Translations under genes and position numbers: made by a program | The notes under the pieces: model-generated | What the model saw: the letters and a program-made list of their open reading frames with translations, nothing else | The model's database searches: none | Told to the model about the DNA's origin: nothing | Assembly: GCA_963699535.1 (NCBI GenBank) | Contig: CAVOUJ010000013.1 | Coordinates: 115,388-179,387 of the forward strand | Reading direction: 5' to 3' | Origin: VBDM01 sp963699535 | GTDB taxonomy: Bacteria; Pseudomonadota; Gammaproteobacteria; Burkholderiales; SG8-39 | Length of the DNA: 64,000 nucleotides | Shown here: piece by piece, positions 53,418-62,430 of the stretch | Layout: every line of letters starts with the position of its first letter | Position numbering within the stretch: position 1 is the stretch's first letter

Positions 53418-56219
53418 ATGCGCCGTTTCATTGCGTGCTGGGCGGGAGCGATCGCGTTTGGCGCATCTTCCCTTGCGAACGCGGCACTCGACCGGGCTCA
53501 TCAACATGCCCGACGCCCGGTTCAATCCGGACGGCACTCTGCGCTTCGGCATGGCCTACGCGCGCCCGTATTTCGATCTCTCGGCCAACGCGACGCTGCT
53601 CCCCTGGCTCGAGACCAATCTGGCGGTCAGGCGAATCGATGGCGTCGCTCGCTATTGCCGACTGAACAGGACGATCTTCGGGCGCGCTACGGAGCTACAA
53701 GGACAAGAACGCCGGCCTGAAAATCCGGCTTGTCGCCGAGGACAGCTGGTGGCCGTCGGTCGCGGTCGGGTCTCAGGATCCCTTCGGGACGAGCCTCTTC
53801 CAGAGGCGGTTCGCCGCCGCGACCAAGACCCTGGGCGATGCGCAGCTTACGCTCGGCTACGGCAGCCAGCAGATCAAGGGGGTGTTCGGGGGCGTGCGGT
53901 ACTCGCCGGCATGGCTCGGGTCCTTGTCGCTGGTCGCCGAATACGACGCGAGCGACTACGCGAATTTTCCGTTCGCGGAGCAATCGGGCGTGAGCGATCG
54001 AACGCGCGGGATTTCCGCCGCGATCGAGGCTCGACTCGGGTGGATGACCGCGGCCATTTCGAACCAGCGCGGTGTCGCGGGAGCCAGCGCTTATCTCGCG
54101 ATACCGCTCGATCGCCAGGAGTGGATCCCGAAGAACGCCGAACCCGAGCCCTATGTCAAGGTGATCCCCCGGCCGACGCTCGCGCAGTGGGAAGAGGACT
54201 CGAGCTACGCAAGGCGCATGTACCAGGCGCTCTTCCGGCAGGATTTCAAGGCCGTTCGCGTCCGCCTCCAGCCGGGCGCGCGCCTCGAGCTTACGCTCAC
54301 CAACCGACGCATCTCGCAGATGAGCCGCGCGGTGGGGCGGGCGGCGCGAACCGCGCTGCTGCTCGCGCCGCTCGAAACCACGGAGATACGCGTTACCTAC
54401 ACGACGACGAGCGGCCAGCCGGTGGCGACCTACACGTTTTCCGATCTGCGCAAGCTCAACCGCTACTTCAACGGCATGTTGAGGCGGAGCGAGCTCGCCG
54501 AATCGGTCACCATCCGCTACGCGGACCCGGCTTCATTTACGCATAAAGAGCAGGCCGATGTGCTGGCGGCGCTCGAGGAACCGGTGAGCGCAGGGGTCCT
54601 CTACGGCGACGAAGGGAACGTCGTCAGCTTCAAGAGACAGGGCGCCGACCTGGATGTGTTTCAGGTCAAGCCCACGCTCAACTCCTACATCAACGGTCCC
54701 AATGTGTTCCAGTACAGCCTGGGGGTGCTCGCGACCTATGAGCGCGAGCTGTACGAGCACCTCTTTCTCAATACGGGGGTGACCGCGGTCCTGTACGAGA
54801 ACATCACCGACGCGATCGGGCGCGAACACCAGCACGCTTCCGCACGTGCGCTCGGATTTCGCGGAGTACGCGAAAGGCCCGCCGCTGAGACTCGACCGCT
54901 TGCTCCTCAACCGCGTCTATCATCCCTCGGAGCGGACCTACGCCAGGCTCACCGGGGGCTACCTCGAGCAGATGTACGGCGGAGTGGGCGGGCAGTGGCT
55001 GTACGTGGAGCGGGGCGCGCCCTGGGCGTTCGATGTCAGCGTCGATGCCGTCAGGAAGCGCGACTACGACGGCTGGTTCGGTTTCCTCGACTACCAGACG
55101 GTGACCGCGCTCGCGGCGGTTCACTACAGGCTTCCCTATCAATCCACGTTCACGACCCGGGCCGGCCGGTTCCTGGCGCGCGATTACGGGGCGCGCTTCG
55201 AGATCAGCCGGCGCTTCCGCATCGGGATGGAGCTCGGCGCGTGGTACACGGTAACCAATGCAGTCGATACCGGCGTTGATGGGACCAATTACCACGACAA
55301 GGGCGTCTTCATGTCGATCCCGTTCGAGCCCTTGCTGGCGCGCGACTCGAGCGTCGTGACGGGGTTCTCGCTCGCGCCCTGGACCCGGGACGTCGGCCAG
55401 ATGCTGAACACGCCGGTCGATCTCTACCGGATGATCGAGAAGCCGCTGGTGATCGACATGCACAAGAGCGACGGCCTGTCGCGCCTTGGCGACCTGGAGG
55501 ACGACACCAACCTGCCCTATCTCGGCAGCCCGATGTGGGACCGCCCCTTCGAGAATCTGGGCAGGATGACCGTGCAGGACTGGGGCCAGGGAGCGGGCGC
55601 GCTGAGCAGCGCGTGGCCATACATCCTGGTCGGAACGGGCGCCGTGCTCGTCTCGGCGGCGGGCGACCGCTCCGTCGACCGTTTCGTGCAGAATCGCGCG
55701 GATTCCAGCGCGATAAACAAGCTCGCGTCGTTCGGCGAGTGGTCGCCGCTCGCGGCGGTCGGCGTGGCCGGGCTCGCCGCGCTCTCCGAGAGCGACTCGC
55801 GCCTGAGCAACACCGGCGTCGCCGCGCTTCAGGCCGGCGCGACGGGCTATCTCGCCAGCGCGGGTCTCAAGTACGCCGTGGGCCGGGCGCGGCCCGCGGC
55901 GGAATTGGGGCCGACCGATTTCGAGCCGTTCGGGCGCTCGGATGCGTCTTTTCCGTCGAACCACGCGACCATCATGTGGGCTACCGTTACCCCGTTTGCC
56001 AGGGAGTACGACGCGCCGTGGCTCTATGGGCTGGCGGCGCTGACCAACGCCGGAAGAATAGCCTCGCGCGAGCACTGGCTCTCGGATACGGTGGCGAGCA
56101 CCGTGATCGGCTTTGCGATCGGCGATTTCTTCTGGGAGCAGCGGAAGAAGGGCAGCGACAAGGCGCCCAAAGTCGCAGTGAGCCCCTCCGGAGTGACCCT
56201 GATATGGGAGACGCAATGA
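53418..56219 (+). CDS. YjbH-domain protein with C-terminal PAP2 phosphatase (about four frame breaks)
   Basis: YjbH proteins are predicted outer-membrane beta-barrels tied to exopolysaccharide production. A signal peptide MRRFIACWAGAIAFGASSLANA starts the gene. TGLINMPDARFNPDGTLRFGMAYARPYF is the classic YjbH beginning, with WWPSVAVGSQDPFGTSLFQRRF and LGYGSQQIKGVFGGVRYSPAW following. Breaks occur at about 53486 (+1), 53650 and 53692 (-1 each) and 54821 (+1). The last 230 residues form a PAP2/lipid-phosphatase domain: KYAVGRARP (KX6RP), FPSNHA (PSNH) and RIASREHWLSD (RX5HX3D), all three catalytic motifs. Corrected length is about 930 residues. The last base overlaps the MORN gene start (ATGA). 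Confidence 0.85.
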
Positions 56220-56953
56220 AGGTGAAGTCGGTCCTTGCCTCCCTGCTAGGGGGGGCGGCGCGAAGCGCGGGGGGGATTCTTGTCGCGGCGCTGTGCGCGC
56301 CTCCCGGCCTGGCTCAAGGGCCGGCAAAGTGCTTCGTGTCCGATCCCGAGCTGCAAGGTTCTTACGTCGGAGGCTGCAAGGACGGCAAGGCCGAGGGCCA
56401 GGGCCGGGCCGAGGGAGCCGCCGTGTACGTCGGTGAATTTCATCAGGGGAACAAGCACGGGAAAGGCGTGAAGACCTGGCCTTGGGGCGACCGCTACGAA
56501 GGAGATTTCCATGACGACGAGAAGCACGGGCTAGGGATTTATACCTGGGGTGAACGCTCGCTCTACGCGGGTGACCGCTACGAAGGCCGCTTCGTGAAGG
56601 ACATGCGCAACGGCTTCGGGATCTACGTCTGGGCGAGCGGCGACTCCTACGCCGGTCCGTGGAAGGATGACGGAGTGGTGGGCCGCGCGACGCCGATGAT
56701 GATCGCGAGGTTCCGTGCGACCAACGAGTCTCTGGAGGCGATGGCGAAGCCGGGCGTCAAGCTGTGCTGGGAAGCAAGCGTCGGATCGAAGGACAGAACC
56801 GAGGGCGAGACGCAGGCAGTGAACAAGAATTCGCGGCAGGTCTCGGTCAAGGTCACGAAGATCGGGTCGATCCCGCCCGTCGTGGCGGGGACCCGGGTCG
56901 CGGCCGGCGAGATCGTCTGGGACGATCCGCTCAACTGGATTCCCTGCAATTGA
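56216..56953 (+). CDS. MORN-repeat protein, exported
   Basis: The 245-residue product starts with a hydrophobic signal region (MKVKSVLASLLGGAARSAGGILVAALCAPPGLAQG) in which codons for GGAARSAGG resemble the core of the dispersed repeat. Three to four MORN repeats follow at about 60-150: AVYVGEFHQGNKHGKGVKTW, DRYEGDFHDDEKHGLGIYTW, DRYEGRFVKDMRNGFGIYVW and DSYAGPWKDDG. The C-terminal 85 residues (ending IVWDDPLNWIPCN) match no domain I know. MORN repeats bind membranes or partner proteins. The gene is coupled by 4-bp overlaps to YjbH-PAP2 upstream and the VanZ-like gene downstream. Confidence 0.85.
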   Translation: MKVKSVLASLLGGAARSAGGILVAALCAPPGLAQGPAKCFVSDPELQGSYVGGCKDGKAEGQGRAEGAAVYVGEFHQGNKHGKGVKTWPWGDRYEGDFHDDEKHGLGIYTWGERSLYAGDRYEGRFVKDMRNGFGIYVWASGDSYAGPWKDDGVVGRATPMMIARFRATNESLEAMAKPGVKLCWEASVGSKDRTEGETQAVNKNSRQVSVKVTKIGSIPPVVAGTRVAAGEIVWDDPLNWIPCN

Positions 56954-57342
56954 TTTCGAATCCGCCTTCCTATCGGAGAATCTGGCTTCTGCTGGGCTCG
57001 GGAATGATCGCGGGGGTCTTCGTCCTCTCGCTCATCCCCGTCGAGGTGGATTTGGGGAATGATCGCGACAAGCTCGCGCACGCTCTTGCTTACGGCACCC
57101 TGACGCTGTGGTTCGGGATGATCTTCTCCTCCCGAATCGCGCAGCTAGGCATTGCGCTGGCGTTTTGCGCGATGGGCGTCGGGGTCGAGTTTCTGCAGGG
57201 GTTGACCGATTATCGCACCATGGATGTCGCCGACATGGTTGCGAACTCCATAGGCGCAACGCTCGGCTGGGGGCTCGCCCAGACGCCGCTGAAGAACGCG
57301 CTTGCCTGGATCGAGCGGAAGATTCTTTCCCCTCCTTTCTAA
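56950..57342 (+). CDS. VanZ-like family membrane protein
   Basis: A TTG overlapping the MORN stop gives 130 residues. Four hydrophobic helices (IWLLLGSGMIAGVFVLSLIP, KLAHALAYGTLTLWFGMIF, LGIALAFCAMGVGVEFLQG, DMVANSIGATLGWGLA) with DKLAHALAYG and the GVEFLQGLTDYRTMDVADMVANSIGATLG motif define the VanZ-like family, whose role is unknown beyond glycopeptide-resistance VanZ. The stop codon lies inside a dispersed repeat unit, so the last residues (LSPPF) are repeat-encoded. Confidence 0.88.
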   Translation: MISNPPSYRRIWLLLGSGMIAGVFVLSLIPVEVDLGNDRDKLAHALAYGTLTLWFGMIFSSRIAQLGIALAFCAMGVGVEFLQGLTDYRTMDVADMVANSIGATLGWGLAQTPLKNALAWIERKILSPPF

Positions 57343-57469
57343 GGAGGGGTGGCGCGAAGCGCCGGGGTGGTCACCACCCCGCCCTCCGCTTCGCTCCGGG
57401 CACCCCTCCTCATTCGAGGAGGGGATGCGAATTCCGAGGACCTCTTTCTCCTCCTTGTTCGAGGAGGGG
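57329..57469. repeat. Cluster of palindromic repeat units between the VanZ-like gene and spoT
   Basis: A forward unit (57329-57371: cccctcctttctaaggagggg, then ggcgcgaagcgcc and ggggtggt), a reverse unit (57373-57424) and a third half-unit hairpin (57448-57469: ctcctccttgttcgaggagggg) fill the gap between two convergent genes and include the VanZ-like stop codon. Confidence 0.85.
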
Positions 57470-57476
57470 AAGAAGC

Positions 57477-59597
57477 CTAGTCCTTCACCCGCGCGATCCT
57501 CACCACGTCCGGGATGCGCCTGAGCGAGCGCAGCACCCGGGCGAGATGCAGCCGGTTGGCGACTTGCAGCGTGAAGTGCATGGTCGTGTAGACGCCGCGC
57601 TCCTCGTCCATGCTGACGTTGTCGATGTTGGAGCCGGCGTCGGCTATCGCCGCTGCGACTTTCGCCAGGACCCCGCGCTGATTGGCGACCGTCACGCGGA
57701 TCCCGATGTCGAACATCTTGTCGGTTTCGGGCGCCCACTCGACGTCGAGCCATTTTTCGGGGTCGCTGCGTGACTTGGCCGCTGTCGGGCAGTCGTGCGT
57801 GTGCACGACCAGGCCCTGGCCTTTCTTCATGAAACCGGTGATGGGGTCGCCGGGGATCGGGTTGCAGCACTTGGCGAATTGCACCGCCATGCCTTCCGAG
57901 CCGCGGATGACGATCGAGCCCGCCGGTAATTTTCCCTCCGCCGTGTTCTGATCGGAAAGCGACAGGAGCTTGCGGGCGACGATGGCGGCAAGGCGCTTCC
58001 CCAGGCCGATGTCCGCGACGATTTCCTGCCGCGATTTCGCTCCGAACTCCCGCACCAGTTTCTCCCATCGGTCCGGCGTCGCCTGGGAGGACTTGGCGCC
58101 GAGCGCGCGCACGGCCTGGTTGAGCATGCGCTCCCCGAGGGCCGCCGCTTCGTCGTATTGCATCGTCTTCAGGAAGTGCCGGATGTGCGAGCGCGCCTTG
58201 GCCGTCTTGACGTACGAGAGCCACGCCGCGTTGGGATGCGCGTGGGCGGCGGTGATCACCTCGACGCGGTCGCCGTTCTTGAGTTCGGTCCGCAGCGGGA
58301 CGAGCTCGTAGTTGATTTTCGCGGCGACGCAGCGGTTGCCGATGTCGGTGTGCACCGCGTAGGCGAAGTCCACGGCGCTCGCGCCCCGCGGCATCGCCAT
58401 GATCTTGCCCTTCGGGGTGAACACATAGACCTCGTCGGGAAAGAGGTCGACCTTGATGTGCTCGAGGAATTCGGCAGGGTCGCCCGAGGCGTTGCTGGAT
58501 GTCGAGCAGCGATTGCAGCCACTTGTGCGTGCGCTGCTGGGCTTCGCTGATTTCGGCGTCGGTGCTCTTGTACAGCCAGTGCGAGGCGACGCCGGCCTCG
58601 GCGATGCGGTTCATCGCCTGGGTGCGGATCTGGACCTCGACGGGCATGCCGTAGGGGCCGATCAGGGTCGTGTGCAGCGATTGATATCCGTTCACCTTGG
58701 GAATGGCGATGTAGTCCTTGAACTTCCCGGGTACGGGCTTGTACAGCCCATGCAGCGCACCCAGGGCGAGGTAGCAGGAGGGTATGTCCTTGACGACGAC
58801 CCGAAAGCCGTAGATGTCGAGCACCTGCGAGAACGAGAGGTGCTTTTCGTGCATCTTGTTGTAGATCGAAAAGATGTGCTTCTCGCGGCCGGTTACCGCG
58901 GCCTCGATTCCGGCCGCGGGCAGGCGCTCCTTGAGCGCCTCGAGGATCTTGTCCACCACCGCGCGCCGGTTGCCGCGGGCCGCCTTGACGGCTTTCGCGA
59001 GGACCTTGTAGCGGAGCGGATAGAGGTGCGAGAACGCGAGCTCCTGCAGCTCGCGGTAGAGGCTGTCCAGGCCCAGCCGGTTGGCGATCGGGGCGTAGAT
59101 CTCGATCGTCTCGCGCGCGACGCGCCGGCGCGTCTCCGCGTTGACCGCCTCGAGCGTCCGCATGTTGTGCAGCCGGTCGGCGAGCTTGATCAGGATGACG
59201 CGCACGTCGCGCGCCATCGCGAGCAGCATCTTGCGGAAGTTCTCGGCCTGGGCGTCGGCCTGGGACTGGAACTCGATGCGGTCGAGCTTGGACAGGCCGT
59301 CCACGAGTTCCGCGACGGGCTTGCCGAAGCGCTCGGTGATCTGCTGCTTGGAGACCTCGGTGTCCTCCATCACGTCGTGCAGCAGCGCCGCCATCACCGC
59401 CTGGGCGTCGAGCTGCCAGTCGGCGACGATCTCGGCGACCGCGATCGGGTGCGAGATGTAGGGATGGCCGCTCTTGCGGAACTGCCCCTGGTGCGCGGAG
59501 CTCGCTGAACTGGTAGGCCTCTTCGATGCGACTGACGTCGCTGGGCTTGAGGTAGCCGAGGTGCTGCCTGAGATCGGTGATGGAGAACCGCAGCCAT
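57477..59597 (-). CDS. spoT: Bifunctional (p)ppGpp synthetase/hydrolase SpoT (two or three frame breaks)
   Basis: SpoT makes and degrades (p)ppGpp in the stringent response. Domains in order: HD hydrolase (HPYISHPIAVAEIVADWQLDAQAVMAALLHDVMEDTEVS with the HDxxED motif intact), synthetase (KVLAKAVKAARGNRR, IYNKMHEKHLSFSQVLDIYGFRVV), TGS (VYVFTPKGKIMAMPRGASAVDFAYAVHTDIG), a zinc-finger region with FAKCCNPIPGDPITGF, and ACT (DIGIRVTVANQRGVLAKVAAAIAD). Breaks lie at about 59500 and 58491, one extra base each. The ATG at 59597 is one base out of phase with RFSITDLRQHLGYLKPSD, so a third break near 59590 or another start is needed. Corrected length is about 706 residues. Confidence 0.93.
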
Positions 59598-59616
59598 GCC
59601 TTACTCTACACTTCCT

Positions 59617-59666
59617 CCCCTCCTTTCTTAAGGAGGGGTCGCGCTCGCGAAGCAGCCGGGGCGGTC
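59617..59666. repeat. Palindromic repeat unit between spoT and rpoZ
   Basis: One forward unit: cccctcctttcttaaggagggg, then a degenerate GC stem and ggggcggt. It ends at the rpoZ stop codon and lies in the rpoZ-spoT mRNA. Confidence 0.85.
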
Positions 59667-59876
59667 TTACCCCGTGTGGACGCGGTTCAGGTACTCGATG
59701 CCCACCTTGCCCGCGGCGACCTCGCGGAGCGCGACGACAGTGGGCTTGTCGCGCGTGGCCTCGATGAGCGGCGTGCCGCCCTGGGCGAGCTGACGCGCGC
59801 GGTACGTGGCCGCGAGCGTCAATTGGAACCGGTTGGGGATTCTCTTGAGACAGTCTTCGACGGTGATGCGTGCCAT
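59667..59876 (-). CDS. rpoZ: RNA polymerase omega subunit
   Basis: The 69-residue product, MARITVEDCLKRIPNRFQLTLAATYRARQL..., matches RpoZ (conserved ARITVEDCL, NRFxL and A..RARQL), which assists assembly of the beta-prime subunit and is part of the ppGpp binding site on RNA polymerase. It lies between gmk and spoT, the standard gmk-rpoZ-spoT order. Length is at the short end of the family (67-91). Confidence 0.96.
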   Translation of the reverse strand: MARITVEDCLKRIPNRFQLTLAATYRARQLAQGGTPLIEATRDKPTVVALREVAAGKVGIEYLNRVHTG

Positions 59877-59907
59877 GCGATCCTCGCTGGGTCCGGCGGT
59901 GCGGACT

Positions 59908-60528
59908 CTAGGTTTCGGAACTGAATATTTCCGGATGCTTCGAGCTCTGGCGGGCCAGCGTCAAACGCGTTGCGCGCACCAGTGCAGCCAGGTCTCGCCG
60001 GGCCTCTTCGAAGTCTTTGTTAATAATAACATAGTCGAACTCGGCGACGTGGCCGATTTCCTCGCGCGCGGCGCGCAGTCGCCGCTGGATCGCCTCCTCG
60101 GAGTCCTGGCCGCGGCCGCGCAGCCGGCGTTCGAGCTCCGCCAGGACCGGGGGCGGCGGGAGGATGAAGACGCTCACCGCGTCGGGGAAGGCCCTGCGGA
60201 CCTGCAGGGCACCCTGCCAGTCGATCTCGAGCATCACGTCGAGGCCCTTGGCGCGCGCGTCGTCGATCGCCTTCTGCGAGGTCCCGTAGGCGTTTCCGTG
60301 GACCTCGGCCGACTCCAGAAACTCGCCGCGCTCGACCATCGCCGCGAACCGCTTGCGGTCGACGAAATGATAGTCGCGGCCGTCCACCTCGCCGGGGCGC
60401 GGCGGCCGCGTCGTGAAAGAGACCGAGAGCGAGAGCAGCTTGTCCTCGGCGAGCACGGCGCTCACCAGGGACGATTTCCCCGCACCCGAGGGCGCCGATA
60501 CGATGAAAAGATTTCCGGCCATGGGCAT
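59908..60528 (-). CDS. gmk: Guanylate kinase
   Basis: Gmk phosphorylates GMP to GDP. 206 residues with Walker A SAPSGAGKSSL (about 11-21), the GMP-binding FTTRPPRPGEVDGRDYHFV, FLESAEVHGNAYGT, and MLEIDWQGALQVR. The lid region LRGRGQDSEEAIQRRLRAA is present. A second in-frame ATG is two codons downstream. It follows yicC with a 14-bp gap, and rpoZ follows 32 bp later. Confidence 0.97.
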   Translation of the reverse strand: MPMAGNLFIVSAPSGAGKSSLVSAVLAEDKLLSLSVSFTTRPPRPGEVDGRDYHFVDRKRFAAMVERGEFLESAEVHGNAYGTSQKAIDDARAKGLDVMLEIDWQGALQVRRAFPDAVSVFILPPPPVLAELERRLRGRGQDSEEAIQRRLRAAREEIGHVAEFDYVIINKDFEEARRDLAALVRATRLTLARQSSKHPEIFSSET

Positions 60529-60541
60529 CTCGATCGATCCC

Positions 60542-61402
60542 TCATTCGATGTTCTGTATCTGCTCGCGCATCTGCTCGATCAGGAGCTTCAATTCGAGGC
60601 TCGCGTCGGAAAGCTCTTTCGACACCGCCTTCGAGCCGAGCGTATTCGCCTCGCGGTTCAGCTCCTGCATCAGGAAATCGAGCCGCTTACCGGCCGCCCC
60701 GCCGGCGTTGACGACGCGGCTGACCTCGTCGAGGTGCGCCCGCAGGCGCGTGAGCTCCTCGGCAACGTCGGCTTTTGCCACAAAAAGGGCGATTTCCTGA
60801 CGGATGCGCTCCTCGTTCGTTTCACCCAGCGCCTCGCGCAGGCGCGCTGCGAGCTTGCTCTCATAGGCGGCGATCGCCTCGGGCAGCTTCGGCTGGACAT
60901 GCGCGATCAGCGTCTTCATGCGCGCGACGTGCTCGATGAGCATTCTCGCCAGCTTCTCCCCTTCGCGGGATTTCGTCGCGGCGAATTCCTCCAGGACATC
61001 GTTCACGAGCGCGACGCAGGTTTCGCGCAGCAGCGCCGAGCGGTCATCGGCGAGAACGCCCGGCCAGTGGAGAACCTCTCCGATGGAGAGCGGCTGCGCG
61101 TCCGGTATTGCGGCGCGCACCCTGCGCGACGCGTCCGCGAGCGCAGCGAGCAGTCCCTCGTTCACGCTGATTCGCAGCGCCGCTCCAGCAGGCGGGGTGA
61201 CGGAGACGCGGCATTCCACCTTGCCGCGGCCTACGCGCGTCTGGATCAGTTCGCGCAGCGCAGGCTCGGCGGCGCGCAGCTCCTCCGGGAGGCGGAATTG
61301 CAGGTCCAGGTAGCGGCCGTTGACGCTCTTCAGCTCCGCCGAGAGCGAAGCGATCGGCAGTTCTCGCGTCGCGGCGGCGAAGCCGGTCATGCTGCGGATC
61401 AT
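60542..61402 (-). CDS. yicC: YicC/YloC-family endoribonuclease
   Basis: YicC-type proteins are endoribonucleases implicated in small-RNA turnover and stress survival. The ATG chosen gives the normal MIRSMTGFAAATREL start; a TTG three codons upstream is in frame. The YicC N domain (SVNGRYLDLQFRLPEELRAAEPALRE) and the C-terminal DUF1732 region (LDFLMQELNREANTLGSKAVSKELSDASLELKLLIEQMREQIQNIE) with the catalytic ENTLGSK-like motif are intact. 286 residues match the family. It is divergent from the kinase gene with an 80-bp gap, and starts the yicC-gmk-rpoZ-spoT run. Confidence 0.95.
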   Translation of the reverse strand: MIRSMTGFAAATRELPIASLSAELKSVNGRYLDLQFRLPEELRAAEPALRELIQTRVGRGKVECRVSVTPPAGAALRISVNEGLLAALADASRRVRAAIPDAQPLSIGEVLHWPGVLADDRSALLRETCVALVNDVLEEFAATKSREGEKLARMLIEHVARMKTLIAHVQPKLPEAIAAYESKLAARLREALGETNEERIRQEIALFVAKADVAEELTRLRAHLDEVSRVVNAGGAAGKRLDFLMQELNREANTLGSKAVSKELSDASLELKLLIEQMREQIQNIE

Positions 61403-61482
61403 GGTTCGCAATAATTCACGGAGCGATCGTCGAAAACGCCGCTATCATAGCGGTTACAAACGCCACGCCGCTACCCTTTTTG

Positions 61483-62430
61483 ATGGTTCAGCAGGCAAAT
61501 CAGCCGTTGCCAAGCGGCTATCAGCTGGAAAATTACCGCATCGCGAACGTGCTCGCGAGCGGCGGTTTTTCGATCGTCTATCTCGCTCACGACGAGAACG
61601 ACCAGCCCGTCGCGATCAAGGAATATCTCCCGAGCCAGCTTGCCTTGCGGAAGGAAGGCGACGTGCTGCCCTCGATCTCGGAGGAGAATCTGGCGACGTT
61701 TCGCTTCGGCATGAAATGTTTCTTCGAGGAGGGCCGTGCGCTCGCCCGTCTGTCGCACCCGAACGTCGTGCGCGTGCTCAATTTCTTTCGCACCAACGAT
61801 ACGGTGTATCTTGCGATGCGCTACGAAAGAGGCAGGACTCTGCAGGAGCATATCGTTGCGACGCGCGGCGCGGTCAAGGAGCTCTTCATCCGCCACGTCT
61901 TCTCCCTCCTCCTGAATGGCCTGCGCGAGGTGCACTCGAACAAGCTGCTTCATCTGGACATCAAGCCCGCCAACATCTACATCCGCAACGATCTTTCCCC
62001 GGTGTTGCTCGACTTCGGAGCGGCGCGCCAGACCTTCGTCGAAGAGGGGCTGCGCCTGAACCCCGTCTACACCCCGGGCTACGCTTCGCCCGAGCAGTAC
62101 ACGAACCGCGAGCTGCTCGGACCCTGGAGCGACTGCTACTCCGTCGGCGCGAGCGTTTTTGCCTGCCTTACGGGTATGGCGCCTCAGGCGGCCGACGAGC
62201 GCCTCGCCAAGGACCGCTATGTTTCCGCGACCAAACTGGGGAGCGGCAGGTACTCCCGTCAACTGCTGGAAACGGTCGACTGGTGTCTCGAGCTCGACCA
62301 CATGAAGCGGCCGCAGAGCGTGTTCGCGCTGCAAAAGGTGATGATGGAAGAGAAGGAGCCCGAAAGGCACCGGAAGCGCTCGATGTTCGATACCCTGCGC
62401 GGCGCCTTGACGAAGGGAGGCGCGCGATGA
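61483..62430 (+). CDS. Hanks-type serine/threonine protein kinase
   Basis: A 315-residue soluble kinase with no membrane helix. The glycine loop is VLASGGFSIVYLA (about 23-35), the ATP Lys in VAIKEYLP (about 46), and the alpha-C Glu in FFEEGRALARL. The catalytic loop reads HLDIKPANIYI (HLD for HRD; Asp159) and the Mg site LLDFGAA (177-181), and the APE-like motif is YTPGYASPEQY. The first ATG after a TTG is used. The start is divergent from yicC, and the gene overlaps the PP2C gene by 4 bp. A cytosolic kinase-phosphatase pair next to rph is a conserved betaproteobacterial arrangement; substrates are unknown. Confidence 0.94.
   Translation: MVQQANQPLPSGYQLENYRIANVLASGGFSIVYLAHDENDQPVAIKEYLPSQLALRKEGDVLPSISEENLATFRFGMKCFFEEGRALARLSHPNVVRVLNFFRTNDTVYLAMRYERGRTLQEHIVATRGAVKELFIRHVFSLLLNGLREVHSNKLLHLDIKPANIYIRNDLSPVLLDFGAARQTFVEEGLRLNPVYTPGYASPEQYTNRELLGPWSDCYSVGASVFACLTGMAPQAADERLAKDRYVSATKLGSGRYSRQLLETVDWCLELDHMKRPQSVFALQKVMMEEKEPERHRKRSMFDTLRGALTKGGAR

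Noticed and set aside
57329..57469. CRISPR array
   Set aside because: The repeats are palindromic units in alternating orientation with irregular spacing, without equal spacers or cas genes.
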